Below, in pieces: positions 1 to 9,100 of a DNA stretch of 36,840 nucleotides. The notes below the pieces were generated by a model that did not search any database, was not told the origin of the DNA, and saw only the letters and a list, made by a program, of their open reading frames with translations. This DNA comes from Hallerella sp963652365 (GTDB lineage Bacteria > Fibrobacterota > Fibrobacteria > Fibrobacterales > Fibrobacteraceae): positions 1 through 36,840 of the forward strand of contig CAVJTH010000025.1 in NCBI GenBank assembly GCA_963652365.1. Direction: 5' to 3'. Within the stretch, counting starts at the first letter, position 1; each line of letters opens with the position of its first letter. Made by a program: the position numbers and the translations under genes.

Positions 1-58
1 AAGTCTGCGTTGGGGAAACCAGGAAATCGACGGGTGTGCTGTTTTTAGGAACGATAGA

Positions 59-1321
59 ATGGGACAGAAGGCCCAAAGGAAAATGACATTCATTGATCTT
101 TTTGCTGGCTGTGGCGGTCTTAGCGAGGGGTTTCTTGCTACGGGAAAATATGAAGGCCTTGCGCATATTGAATGGGAAACTCCCATGGTAAACACCTTGC
201 GAAATCGCTTGATGGAAAAGTGGAATCTTTCTGAACAGGAAGCGAAAAGAAGTGTCATTCAGTTTGACATTCAAAGAACAGACGAGTTGATCCATGGAAA
301 ATGGTCCGATGCAACGAAGACGCTATACGAAAAAGAAAATGATTCTTCAATTGTTGCAATTGGTCTTGCAGGGCTGATAGGGAAAAGACGCGTTGACTGC
401 ATTATTGGAGGCCCTCCTTGTCAAGCCTATTCAATAGCGGGAAGAGCCCAGTCGCCGACAGGAATGAAAAATGACTATCGAAACTATCTGTTTGAAAGTT
501 TTGTAAAAATCGTTGATTTTTTTAAACCCAAGTTTTTTGTTTTTGAGAATGTTCCTGGATTGCTCAGTGCGTGTCCTGGAGGAAGACCCGTCAAGGAACG
601 CATCTATGAAGCTTTTGAAAAAATTGGTTATGAAATTAGAACTCCGGACCGATTGAAGGAATCCATTTATTGTGCGGAAGATTTTGGCGTTCCGCAGAAA
701 AGAAATAGAGTCATCATTATCGGTGTTCCAAAAAAATCGAAAGTCAAGCTAGATTCCTTTTATGAAGCTCTAGAACATTACAAAACGAATGTTCACAAGA
801 CGGTTCGGAATGCAATAGGCAGCTTACCAAAACTAATCCCGCTACAAAATATTGATTATAGCGGAAAAGCAAAGATCTCTCACATGCAAGTTTCTGGGAA
901 AAGGGTAAATCTTCATAATCCTCGGTACAATGGAAAACGAGATCAAGAGCTTTTTTATGAATGGCTTTCAAAAGGAATGAACTCTTTTTCCCAAGAGGAA
1001 AAGAAAGCTTTTTATACAAGGAAAACCGGGCATGTCTCGAATCATATAAAGTATCGAAATCTTGAGTGGGATAAACCCTCGCCTACTGTTGTGGCGCATT
1101 TGCAAAAAGACGGCTATATGTTCATCCATCCTGATATTGAACAGCTTAGAACGATTACAATTCGAGAAGCAGCCTTATTGCAGTCATTTCCGAAAGATTA
1201 CAGATTTTTAGGATCCAATCCATATTGCTTTAAGATGATTGGAAATGCGGTTCCCGTATTGTTTGCCCAGGGAATTGCAAATGCCATGTATGAAGCCTTG
1301 TTGTCAGGCGGTCATGTATGA
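59..1321 (+). CDS. DNA (cytosine-5-)-methyltransferase of a LlaJI-like R-M operon
   Basis: This 420-residue protein transfers a methyl group from S-adenosylmethionine to C5 of cytosine and should protect the host from the nuclease encoded downstream. The canonical C5-methyltransferase motifs appear in order: motif I DLFAGCGGLSEGF from residue 13, motif IV GGPPCQAYS with catalytic Cys121, motif VI ENV at 163-165, motif VIII QKRNRVIIIG, and motif X with GNAVP near the C-terminus. Length is normal for a Dcm-type enzyme. An AGGA lies 8 bases before the ATG. The stop overlaps the next start as ATGA, so the genes are translationally coupled. Base composition is AT-richer than purL downstream, which suggests horizontal acquisition. 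Target specificity cannot be read from the sequence. Confidence 0.95.
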   Translation: MGQKAQRKMTFIDLFAGCGGLSEGFLATGKYEGLAHIEWETPMVNTLRNRLMEKWNLSEQEAKRSVIQFDIQRTDELIHGKWSDATKTLYEKENDSSIVAIGLAGLIGKRRVDCIIGGPPCQAYSIAGRAQSPTGMKNDYRNYLFESFVKIVDFFKPKFFVFENVPGLLSACPGGRPVKERIYEAFEKIGYEIRTPDRLKESIYCAEDFGVPQKRNRVIIIGVPKKSKVKLDSFYEALEHYKTNVHKTVRNAIGSLPKLIPLQNIDYSGKAKISHMQVSGKRVNLHNPRYNGKRDQELFYEWLSKGMNSFSQEEKKAFYTRKTGHVSNHIKYRNLEWDKPSPTVVAHLQKDGYMFIHPDIEQLRTITIREAALLQSFPKDYRFLGSNPYCFKMIGNAVPVLFAQGIANAMYEALLSGGHV

Positions 1322-2058
1322 AAAGCAAGGTTTTAAATGTATTGGTGGCTTGCGAAGAAAGCCAGACGATTTGCAAGGAGTTTAGAAAATTAGGGCATAA
1401 TGCATTTAGCTGTGACCTTCTAGAATGTAGCGGAGGGCATCCGGAATGGCACTTTAAACAAGATGTTCTTGCCTTGATTCGGGAAGGAATGGGTATTTTG
1501 CAGAATGGGGAGACATATCGTTTGCCTAGAGGGGAAAAGTGGAATTTGATGATTGCTCATCCGCCCTGTACTTTTTTGGCAGTAAGTGGAGCTAGGTGGT
1601 ATTATCACCCTGATGACAAAAATTTGCCTATAGAAAAAAGGCGTCCTCATCCAAGGTTTCCGAATAGGGCAAAAGATCGAGAAGAAGGCGTTGCATTTTT
1701 CTTGAAATTGGCAAAGTCGAAGATTGAACACATCGCTGTAGAAAATCCTGTGGGAATCATGAGTAAACGCTTTAGAAAACCGGATCAAATTGTTCAACCT
1801 TATTGGTTTGGCGATTCCGCCTCTAAGACCACTTGCTTGTGGTTAAAGGGACTTCCATTATTGAAAAAGACGAAAGTAGTCGATCCTGGCGAACGTATTG
1901 TTCTGTCTAGTGGAAAGACTTTGCCCAAATGGTATTCCGAAGCATTGACGAAGGCAAAATCGGATGACGAAAGAAGGACCTTGCGAAGCAAGACGTTCCC
2001 TGGCTTTGCAAAGGCTTTAGCGAAACAGTGGAGTGATTTCCTTTGTCAGGAAGGTTAG
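1318..2058 (+). CDS. Non-canonical C5-methyltransferase-like protein (PPC/ENP type)
   Basis: This 246-residue protein belongs to a family I recognise from phages and mobile elements, with an N-terminus like LVACEESQT and a conserved GGHPEW. It has counterparts of C5-methyltransferase motifs: PPC with Cys84 (compare PPCQ) and ENP at 142-144 (compare ENV). A full motif VIII and motif X are not evident, and it is much shorter than a normal C5-methyltransferase. It overlaps the upstream methyltransferase by 4 bp and ends just before the next start, so it belongs to the same transcript. LlaJI-type systems carry two C5-methyltransferases, so this protein may replace the second one. It could instead be a divergent methyltransferase with another target, or inactive. 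The family placement is fairly sure; activity is inferred. Confidence 0.75.
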   Translation: MKSKVLNVLVACEESQTICKEFRKLGHNAFSCDLLECSGGHPEWHFKQDVLALIREGMGILQNGETYRLPRGEKWNLMIAHPPCTFLAVSGARWYYHPDDKNLPIEKRRPHPRFPNRAKDREEGVAFFLKLAKSKIEHIAVENPVGIMSKRFRKPDQIVQPYWFGDSASKTTCLWLKGLPLLKKTKVVDPGERIVLSSGKTLPKWYSEALTKAKSDDERRTLRSKTFPGFAKALAKQWSDFLCQEG

Positions 2059-2060
2059 AT

Positions 2061-2444
2061 ATGATTTATGTAAGGAAAATTTTTGACCATGATATAACAC
2101 ATCAAGTCAGTATTGATAGCTATGTTTTTTCGGTATTTTTCAATTCCCAAGAACATTTGCAATTTAAAATTTTTGGGAATGATTTACTTTTTGATGTACG
2201 AGTTCGGTTTCCTACGGACAAACGGTTGGGTGGTGATTTTAAAGAATTATGCAGATGGTTAGGATATCAATTGGGAGATTTTCTCATAATTGAAAAACTG
2301 CCTCCAAAAATTTATGAAATTCGAATAGCAAAACCAAATTCAAAGAATTTTCAAAAATTGGAAAAGTTTTTTGTTGGTTCACAAAGGCATTTAATTGTTT
2401 CTTCATTGAATGTTGATCCATTACAGTTTATATATAGGAGTTGA
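2061..2444 (+). CDS. Stand-alone copy of the McrB-like N-terminal recognition domain
   Basis: This 127-residue protein matches the first ~125 residues of the next gene. Both begin with YVRKIF-HD-TH and share a GGDF-LC stretch, a KFF motif near the end and similar spacing throughout. It has no ATPase or nuclease motif. In LlaJI-type GTPases the N-terminal domain reads DNA and is reported to have a B3-like fold, so this protein could be a free DNA-binding subunit. It could also be a modulator competing for sites, or the remnant of a duplication. I chose ATG 2061, which has AGGAAGG 6 bases upstream, over an ATG at 2043 that lies inside the previous gene. It is AT-rich like its neighbours. The function is inferred. 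Confidence 0.8.
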   Translation: MIYVRKIFDHDITHQVSIDSYVFSVFFNSQEHLQFKIFGNDLLFDVRVRFPTDKRLGGDFKELCRWLGYQLGDFLIIEKLPPKIYEIRIAKPNSKNFQKLEKFFVGSQRHLIVSSLNVDPLQFIYRS

Positions 2445-2450
2445 AAATTT

Positions 2451-3839
2451 ATGGATGTTTATGTAAGAAAAATATTTCCGCATGATTTAACTCACGAAAT
2501 AAGTGTGACTGAGAAAATTGTTTCAGCTTTTTTTGATGATTTACAAATAATGGAGTTTTATAAAGGGGAAGGGGATGACGCTAGGCGATACTCTGTTTCT
2601 ATCAATAATGTGACGGACCCTCGTTTTGGTGGCGATTTCAGGCAATTATGTGGAACTCTTTCCATTGACGATTATATTGTAATTATAAAACTAAAAAAAG
2701 GTCTTTTTAGATTATATACAGTAGGGAATGGGACTGATGGTTTTTTGCTTCTTGGAAAATTTTTTCATGGAGAAAAAGATCGGCATGCAATAATCCGACT
2801 TAATGAAGAAACAGTTAAAGATCTTTCTCTGAAGAAAAAACAGATTCCTTCCCAAGTTATCTATTACGGCGTTCCTGGTTGTGGCAAGTCTCATCTGATT
2901 CAAGAAGAACTTAAAAAGAAAAAGATTTTTGAAGAGAATCACCAGCTAAGGCGAGTTGTCTTTCATCCGGATTATTGCAATGCGGATTTTGTCGGGCAAA
3001 TTTTGCCGGAAACAAAAAAAGATGGGGGAGTCTTTTACAGATTCAAGGCGGGACCGTTTACAAAAATTCTTCGGGATGCGTATGAAAATCCCGATAAGGA
3101 ATATGCGTTGATCATCGAAGAAATCAATCGCGGAAATGCATCGGCAATATTTGGAGATTTGTTCCAACTGTTGGATCGAAAGCAATCGAATTCTGCCGTT
3201 GAAACCGTTAATGGCAATTCATACGGTTCCGGTTGGAGTGAATATTGCGTCGAAAATGATTACATCAACGCTTATTTTCGTGGCGCCTATGATTCCGAAA
3301 TTTCTGCAGATCCTTTGCCGTCTAAAAAACTGGGAAACATTACTTTCAACGACAATGTCGATATCCGCCTTCCGCCCAATCTTTCCCTTTATGCGACGAT
3401 GAACACAAGCGACCAGAACGTTTTTACGTTGGACAACGCGTTTCAGCGTCGTTGGGAAATGAAGCTGGTTTCCAATGATCTGGATGAACAAGAACAATAC
3501 AATCAACCTATCGGAAGTACCAAGGTTAAATGGGGCGAATTCCGTGAAAGGATCAATGAACTCATTATGGAATCCGCCGAGGAAAACGGTCTTTCGAGCA
3601 TGGAAGACAAACGGCTTGGCGGATGGTTTATCGTTCCAAAAAAGTTGCCCGATTCCGAAAAGAGCGAGATAACGGACGAAGCCTTTGCGGAAAAGGTCTT
3701 GAAATATCTGTGGGACGATGCGTTCAAATTTGATCGCCAGAGACATTTTGGCGAGGTAAAAACCTTGGAAGAGCTTGCTAAAAATTTCAAGAAACTCGGT
3801 TTTAGAATATTCAAGGATGATTCTATAGGCAGTCTTTGA
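2451..3839 (+). CDS. McrB/LlaJI.R1-like AAA+ GTPase restriction subunit
   Basis: This 462-residue protein is the NTP-driven motor and DNA-recognition subunit of a GTP-dependent restriction system. Residues 1-125 form a recognition domain shared with the preceding gene. The AAA+ module follows: Walker A GVPGCGKS at 140-147, a Walker B region IIEEINRG around 221-228 followed by IFGDLFQLL as in McrB, and the McrB-type NTSD at 318-321 (NTAD in E. coli McrB), which is tied to GTP preference in this family. An RRW arginine pair lies soon after. AGGAG is located 10 bases upstream of the ATG. The next gene supplies the nuclease. The 5' half is notably AT-rich while the 3' half is closer to the genome average, which hints at a mosaic origin. 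Confidence 0.92.
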   Translation: MDVYVRKIFPHDLTHEISVTEKIVSAFFDDLQIMEFYKGEGDDARRYSVSINNVTDPRFGGDFRQLCGTLSIDDYIVIIKLKKGLFRLYTVGNGTDGFLLLGKFFHGEKDRHAIIRLNEETVKDLSLKKKQIPSQVIYYGVPGCGKSHLIQEELKKKKIFEENHQLRRVVFHPDYCNADFVGQILPETKKDGGVFYRFKAGPFTKILRDAYENPDKEYALIIEEINRGNASAIFGDLFQLLDRKQSNSAVETVNGNSYGSGWSEYCVENDYINAYFRGAYDSEISADPLPSKKLGNITFNDNVDIRLPPNLSLYATMNTSDQNVFTLDNAFQRRWEMKLVSNDLDEQEQYNQPIGSTKVKWGEFRERINELIMESAEENGLSSMEDKRLGGWFIVPKKLPDSEKSEITDEAFAEKVLKYLWDDAFKFDRQRHFGEVKTLEELAKNFKKLGFRIFKDDSIGSL

Positions 3840-3858
3840 AAAAATTCGGAAGCAGGCA

Positions 3859-5154
3859 ATGAAAACGAAACGCCCGAGTCTTAGCGAAATTTGCGTCTAT
3901 GGCGGCAAGCAGGAGGACGAATTTGTCGGAATCCGTTATGTCGATGGAAACTTGAAAGTCTATTTTCCTTATGGCTATTCCCGACCGGCCAATGCGGAAA
4001 AGGAATATCGCAGGGATATCTTGAATCTCGTTTCCGTCCTCTCGGCTTATTCCAGGGAAGGAAAAGGCGCTGACAAGAATTGTCAACTGAACGAAGATGA
4101 AGTTCAATTTCCAATTCATGCCTATCTTCATGTGTTTAATTACTTTTTGCGCTTCGGCTATTACGTCGAAAACGAATCCGTTTACAAAAAATCATCCAGC
4201 GGAAAAATAGACTGGACGAGAACCATCAAGAAGATGCGTCCTCGGATTGCCGGTGAATATCCGAACGAATCGGTCGTATATCTCGATTTTATAACGAGAA
4301 AACCATGCACTGACGAAAACGAAATGATTACGCAAATCCATAGGTATTGCGTCTATGAATGCTATGAAAAAATCGGTAGCCTGTTTGGGTTTGCCCAACC
4401 GGAGAAGCCGGAGATCGCGTTTAACGAAAAAATTTTCTTGTCCGTGTTGCGTTCAAGGATTTCAAGGACATTCAATGAAAAGCACTTGACGCTTTTTCGA
4501 AATATGCTGGACATTGTCCGCTATCTCGGGAAAAGAAGCGACAATCGAAAGGCGTTTTTCGGGACTACGGATTTTGAATATGTATGGGAGGGGTTGATCG
4601 ATTCCGTCTTTGGAATTGATGCAAAGGAAAAAGGAAAATACTATCCGCATTGCTCCTGGATGATTTGGAAAGGGGAAGCGAGCGAAATTCGCGATGAAAA
4701 GCGGACGGCTTTGCGCCCGGACACGATCATGCTTTTGAATGACGACATCTTTATTCTCGATGCGAAGTATTATCAGTATGGCGAAGATGGAATAGACAAG
4801 AAATGGATGCGAAATTCTCGAAATCTTCCGGGAACTGGTTCTATCGTGAAGCAAATTGCCTATGCGGAATTCATCATGGCGCGGCAAAAGGAAAGTCCGG
4901 AATACCCAAGGGGAAAAGTTTTCAACGCGTTTATCATGCCGTATGCGTCCTGTAAAGAGGGTTTAGAAAACTACGCATTGGAAAATGTGGGCTATGCCTG
5001 TTGCGATTGGTGCTGTAACGATGAAGAAAAGCCGTCCAACAAAATCTACGGCATTCTTCTGGACGTACGCGCCTTGATGTATCGACATCCGAAAAAATCG
5101 GGTTCGGATATTGCCGAATTGGCGAAAACGATTGAATTCCCTTCCTCCATTTAA
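3859..5154 (+). CDS. McrC/LlaJI.R2-like PD-(D/E)XK restriction nuclease subunit
   Basis: This 431-residue protein is the likely DNA-cleaving partner of the McrB-like GTPase. A PD-(D/E)XK centre is visible: RPD with Asp288, then ILDAKYY with Asp301 and Lys303, 13 to 15 residues later. The remaining ~280 N-terminal residues resemble the LlaJI-type nuclease subunit and should contact the GTPase ring. The gene starts 19 bp after its partner stops, with an AGCAGG as a weak ribosome-binding site. It ends 47 bp before purL, and no clear terminator or mobile-element border lies in that gap. The LlaJI family assignment comes from overall layout and motif spacing. A classical McrC is the alternative, less likely because modification genes accompany it. 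Confidence 0.88.
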   Translation: MKTKRPSLSEICVYGGKQEDEFVGIRYVDGNLKVYFPYGYSRPANAEKEYRRDILNLVSVLSAYSREGKGADKNCQLNEDEVQFPIHAYLHVFNYFLRFGYYVENESVYKKSSSGKIDWTRTIKKMRPRIAGEYPNESVVYLDFITRKPCTDENEMITQIHRYCVYECYEKIGSLFGFAQPEKPEIAFNEKIFLSVLRSRISRTFNEKHLTLFRNMLDIVRYLGKRSDNRKAFFGTTDFEYVWEGLIDSVFGIDAKEKGKYYPHCSWMIWKGEASEIRDEKRTALRPDTIMLLNDDIFILDAKYYQYGEDGIDKKWMRNSRNLPGTGSIVKQIAYAEFIMARQKESPEYPRGKVFNAFIMPYASCKEGLENYALENVGYACCDWCCNDEEKPSNKIYGILLDVRALMYRHPKKSGSDIAELAKTIEFPSSI

Positions 5155-5201
5155 ATCTATCTTTGTCAAAAAAAACAAACCTTTAGCACAAGGTAGCCTT
5201 T

Positions 5202-8200
5202 ATGATGATTCTTCGCGGTTCTCCTGCGCTTTCCTCCTTCCGGGAACAGAAGCTCCTTGCCGATTTCAAGGCGGCGTCCCTTCCGGTCAAGGATATCTAT
5301 GCGGAATATGTCCACGTTGTCGATTTGGAATCCGATCTTTCGCCGGAAAAAAAGAGCACGCTCGAAAAGCTTTTGACCTACGGACCTTCGCGCGAAGCGC
5401 GGGAACCCGAGGGAACGCTCTTTGTCGTGGCGCCGCGTCCGGGGACCATCAGCCCGTGGAGTTCCAAGGCGACGGATATCGCCCACATCTGCGGACTTTC
5501 CGAAGTGAAGCGCATCGAGCGCGCTGTCGCCTACTACATCGATTTTAACGGAGCCGTCACGGAAGCGGTTTCGAAAGAAGTCAAGGCGAAGATTCACGAC
5601 CGCATGACGGAGAAGGTCTTTCCTGCGCTTCACCTGCTTTCCGTGCTCTTTATGCACGATGCGCCCAAGAAGCTCGTGGAAGTCCCGATCATGACCGAGG
5701 GCCGAAACGCTCTGGTCCGCGCGGACAGGGAAATGGGTCTTGCGCTTTCTCCGGCGGAAATCGACTACCTGGTCGAAAGCTTTACCGCGCTCAAGCGGAA
5801 CCCGACCGACGTGGAACTTTACATGTTCGCGGAGATGAACTCCGAGCATTGCCGCCACAAGGTCTTCGGTGCGGAATGGACGATCGACGGCGAAAAGAAG
5901 GACCTGTCGCTCTTCCAGATGATCAAGAACACGTACAAGCTCCATTCGACGAACATCCTTTCGGCGTACAAGGACAACGCCGCGGTGATGAACGGGGCGA
6001 AGAAGGCCGGGCGTTACTACGCGGACCCGACGACGAACAGGTACGGATGGCACGAAGAGGCGATTCCCATTCTGATGAAGGTGGAAACGCACAACCATCC
6101 GACGGCGATTTCCCCGTTTCCGGGTGCCGCGACGGGAAGCGGTGGCGAAATCCGCGACGAAGGCGCGACGGGCCGCGGATCGAAGCCGAAGGCGGGTCTC
6201 ACGGGCTACAGCGTTTCGAACCTGAAGATTCCGGGTTACGAACAGCCGTGGGAAAAGGACTTTGGAAACCCTTCGCGCCTGGCGTCTCCGCTCGACATCA
6301 TGATCGAGGGACCGCTCGGCGGCGCCGCGTTCAACAACGAATTTGGACGCCCGAACATTCTCGGCTACTTCCGCACGTTCGAGGAAGAAGTCCCGTCGTC
6401 GAAGGGCAAGGAAGTTCGCGGCTACCACAAGCCGATTATGCTCGCCGGCGGTCTCGGAAACATCAAGGAAGAATTTATTGCGAAGGGGCATATCAACCCG
6501 GGCGATGCGCTGATCGCGCTCGGCGGACCGGCGATGCTCATTGGTCTCGGCGGCGGTGCGGCGAGTTCCGTCACGAGCGGTAGCGGCAACGAGGACCTGG
6601 ACTTTGCGAGCGTCCAGCGGGGAAACCCCGAAATGCAGCGCCGCTGCCAGGAAGTGATCGACCGCTGCTGGGCGCTGGAAAAGGACAACCCGATTTCGTT
6701 TATCCACGATGTGGGCGCGGGCGGACTTTCGAACGCCTTCCCGGAACTGGTGAGCGACGGCGGACTCGGCGGAACGTTCGAACTTCGGAAGGTCCCGAAC
6801 GACGAACCGGACATGAGCCCGTATGAAATCTGGAGCAACGAGTCGCAGGAACGCTACGTGATCGCGGTTCCGCAGGAGCGGATGAAGGTGTTTGACGAAA
6901 TCTGCAAGCGCGAGCGTTGCCCGTATGCGGTCGTGGGAACTGCCGTCCAGGAACGGCAGCTGAAGCTGACCGATTCGCACTTTGGAAACACGCCGGTCGA
7001 TATGCCGCTCGACGTCCTTCTCGGAAAGCCTCCCCGGATGATTCGGAACAACCGCTCCGAAAAGCGTCCGCTCGCTCCGACTTCGACCTTGAATTCCCAG
7101 CCGATTGCCGAAATCGCCAGGCGAGTCCTCGCAAATCCGAGCGTTGCCGACAAGACGTTCCTGATTACGATCGGCGACCGTTCCGTGACTGGCATGATCG
7201 CTCGCGACCAGATGGTCGGCCCGTGGCAGGTTCCCGTGGCCGATGTCGCCGTGACGACCGCGACTCTCGATTCCTACGAAGGCGAAGCGATGAGTATCGG
7301 CGAACGCGCGCCTGTCGCGCTGATTTCTCCGGCGGCGAGTGCCCGGATGGCTGTCGCCGAGGCTCTCACGAACATGGCCGCAGCCCGTATCGACGACATG
7401 GGACGGATTAACTTGTCTGCAAACTGGATGGCTTCCCCCAATTACGAGGGCGATGGCGCGGATCTCTATGAAGCCGTGCAGTCCATCGGCATGGAACTCT
7501 GCCCGGAACTCGGGATAACGATTCCGGTCGGAAAGGATTCGATGAGCATGAGCACCGTCTGGGAAGACGAAAAGGGAAAGCACAACGTGACCGCTCCGAT
7601 TTCGGTGGTCATCAGCGCGTTTGCCCCTGTTGCCGATGCCCGCGGAACGCTCACCCCGATGCTCCAGCAAAAAAGTTCCCGCCTGCTTCTCGTCGATCTT
7701 TCTCGCGGAAAGAACCGCATGGGCGCATCGATTGCGGCACAGGTCTTCTGCGAACTCGGAAATGTCGCTCCGGACGTCGATAGCGCAAAGGAACTCCGCG
7801 CGTTCTTCGAAACGGTCCAGAAGCTCAACCGCGACGGGAAGATTCTCGCCTACCACGACAAGTCGGATGGCGGTCTCTTCGTGACGGCTCTGGAAATGGC
7901 GTTTGCGGGGCATGTCGGCGTTTCGCTGGACCTTTCCGCTCTTCCGGGGACCGATGTCGAAAAACTCTTTAACGAGGAGCTCGGCGCGGTCCTCCAGGTT
8001 GCGGACGAAGATGTCCTGGCGGTGAAGGAAGCCTTTGCCGCGGCAGGCTTGGACGGTACCGTAAGCGATATCGGAACGCTCGACGATTCGTACAGGTTCA
8101 CCGTCGGCGACTATTCGGAAGGCCTTTCGGAACTGCGCGCCATCTGGAGCGATACGACTCGTCGCATCGCAAAGCTTCGCGACAATCCCGAATGCGCGGA

Positions 8201-9074
8201 AAGCGAATACCGGCTGAAGCTCGAACAGGACGATCCGGGAATCTCGCCAAAGCTCACGTTCGATGTCCGCGTAAAGAAGGACTACGCGAGCCGTCCGAAA
8301 ATGGCGATTCTTCGCGAACAGGGAATCAACGGCGAAGTCGAAATGGCTGCCGCCTTTGACCGTGCCGGATTCGAATCCATCGACGTCCACATGACCGATA
8401 TCCTTTCCGGAAAGATTTCCCTGCAAAATTTCCGGGGACTTGTCGCCTGTGGCGGATTCAGCTACGGAGACGTTCTCGGTGCCGGCGAAGGCTGGGCGAA
8501 GAGCATTCTCTTCAACGACCTTGCCCGCAGGGAATTCGAAGCGTTTTTCCACCGCAAGGATACGTTCACGCTCGGCGTCTGCAACGGTTGCCAGATGGTT
8601 TCGAACCTGAAGGACCTGATTCCGGGAGCGGAACATTGGCCGCGTTTCGTGCAGAACGCTTCGGAACGTTTCGAGGCGCGCTTCGTGAGTCTCAAGGTCG
8701 AAGAGACGCCCGCCGTATTGCTCAAGGGAATGGCCGGTTCCGTTCTCCCGATCGCCGTGGCGCATGGAGAAGGCCGCGCGGAATTTGCAAGCCGCGAAGC
8801 CGCCGAAGCCTGCCTGAAGACGGGGCTCGTGAGTCTTCGCTATGTCGATGGCGAGCACGCCTATACCGAGCGCTACCCGCTAAATCCGAACGGTTCACCC
8901 TTTGGAATTACGGGTCTCGCGAGCAAGGACGGTCGCGCGCTTATCATGATGCCGCACCCCGAACGCGTGTTCCGCACCGTGCAATACAGCTGGCATCCGG
9001 CGGACTGGGGCGAAGACGGCCCGTGGATGAAGCTCTTCCGCAACGCCCGCGAATTTGTCGGCGACAACGGCTAG
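5202..9074 (+). CDS. purL: Phosphoribosylformylglycinamidine synthase, long single-chain form
   Basis: This 1290-residue enzyme converts FGAR to FGAM with ATP and glutamine, the fourth step of de novo purine synthesis in the cytoplasm. The length matches the large PurL of E. coli (about 1295), which fuses the PurS-like, synthetase and glutaminase parts. The synthetase half contains MNSEHCRHK and the KVETHNHPTAISPFPGAATG region. The C-terminal class I glutaminase has GVCNGCQ with nucleophile Cys1127, and HPE with His1252 and Glu1254. The start is ATG 5202 with AAGGTAG upstream; the adjacent ATG at 5205 is also possible. GC content rises sharply compared with the restriction genes. A strong hairpin terminator follows. 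No separate purQ or purS is needed. Confidence 0.97.
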   Translation: MMILRGSPALSSFREQKLLADFKAASLPVKDIYAEYVHVVDLESDLSPEKKSTLEKLLTYGPSREAREPEGTLFVVAPRPGTISPWSSKATDIAHICGLSEVKRIERAVAYYIDFNGAVTEAVSKEVKAKIHDRMTEKVFPALHLLSVLFMHDAPKKLVEVPIMTEGRNALVRADREMGLALSPAEIDYLVESFTALKRNPTDVELYMFAEMNSEHCRHKVFGAEWTIDGEKKDLSLFQMIKNTYKLHSTNILSAYKDNAAVMNGAKKAGRYYADPTTNRYGWHEEAIPILMKVETHNHPTAISPFPGAATGSGGEIRDEGATGRGSKPKAGLTGYSVSNLKIPGYEQPWEKDFGNPSRLASPLDIMIEGPLGGAAFNNEFGRPNILGYFRTFEEEVPSSKGKEVRGYHKPIMLAGGLGNIKEEFIAKGHINPGDALIALGGPAMLIGLGGGAASSVTSGSGNEDLDFASVQRGNPEMQRRCQEVIDRCWALEKDNPISFIHDVGAGGLSNAFPELVSDGGLGGTFELRKVPNDEPDMSPYEIWSNESQERYVIAVPQERMKVFDEICKRERCPYAVVGTAVQERQLKLTDSHFGNTPVDMPLDVLLGKPPRMIRNNRSEKRPLAPTSTLNSQPIAEIARRVLANPSVADKTFLITIGDRSVTGMIARDQMVGPWQVPVADVAVTTATLDSYEGEAMSIGERAPVALISPAASARMAVAEALTNMAAARIDDMGRINLSANWMASPNYEGDGADLYEAVQSIGMELCPELGITIPVGKDSMSMSTVWEDEKGKHNVTAPISVVISAFAPVADARGTLTPMLQQKSSRLLLVDLSRGKNRMGASIAAQVFCELGNVAPDVDSAKELRAFFETVQKLNRDGKILAYHDKSDGGLFVTALEMAFAGHVGVSLDLSALPGTDVEKLFNEELGAVLQVADEDVLAVKEAFAAAGLDGTVSDIGTLDDSYRFTVGDYSEGLSELRAIWSDTTRRIAKLRDNPECAESEYRLKLEQDDPGISPKLTFDVRVKKDYASRPKMAILREQGINGEVEMAAAFDRAGFESIDVHMTDILSGKISLQNFRGLVACGGFSYGDVLGAGEGWAKSILFNDLARREFEAFFHRKDTFTLGVCNGCQMVSNLKDLIPGAEHWPRFVQNASERFEARFVSLKVEETPAVLLKGMAGSVLPIAVAHGEGRAEFASREAAEACLKTGLVSLRYVDGEHAYTERYPLNPNGSPFGITGLASKDGRALIMMPHPERVFRTVQYSWHPADWGEDGPWMKLFRNAREFVGDNG

Positions 9075-9100
9075 GCAGAATCGGAAAATTGCGCAGTTTC

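Noticed and set aside
1..58. A cut-off upstream gene or promoter at the left edge
   Set aside because: The 58 bases show no clear coding frame and no convincing -35/-10 pair; only the AGGA at 47-50 can be supported.
5155..5201. Terminator or att site between the nuclease gene and purL
   Set aside because: No hairpin or direct repeat was found; only an A-rich run and the purL ribosome-binding site.
5166..8858. A 1230-codon open frame on the minus strand
   Set aside because: It is wholly antisense to purL, has low-complexity Arg/His/Ala-rich composition, and no domain. It arises from the codon bias of purL on the other strand.
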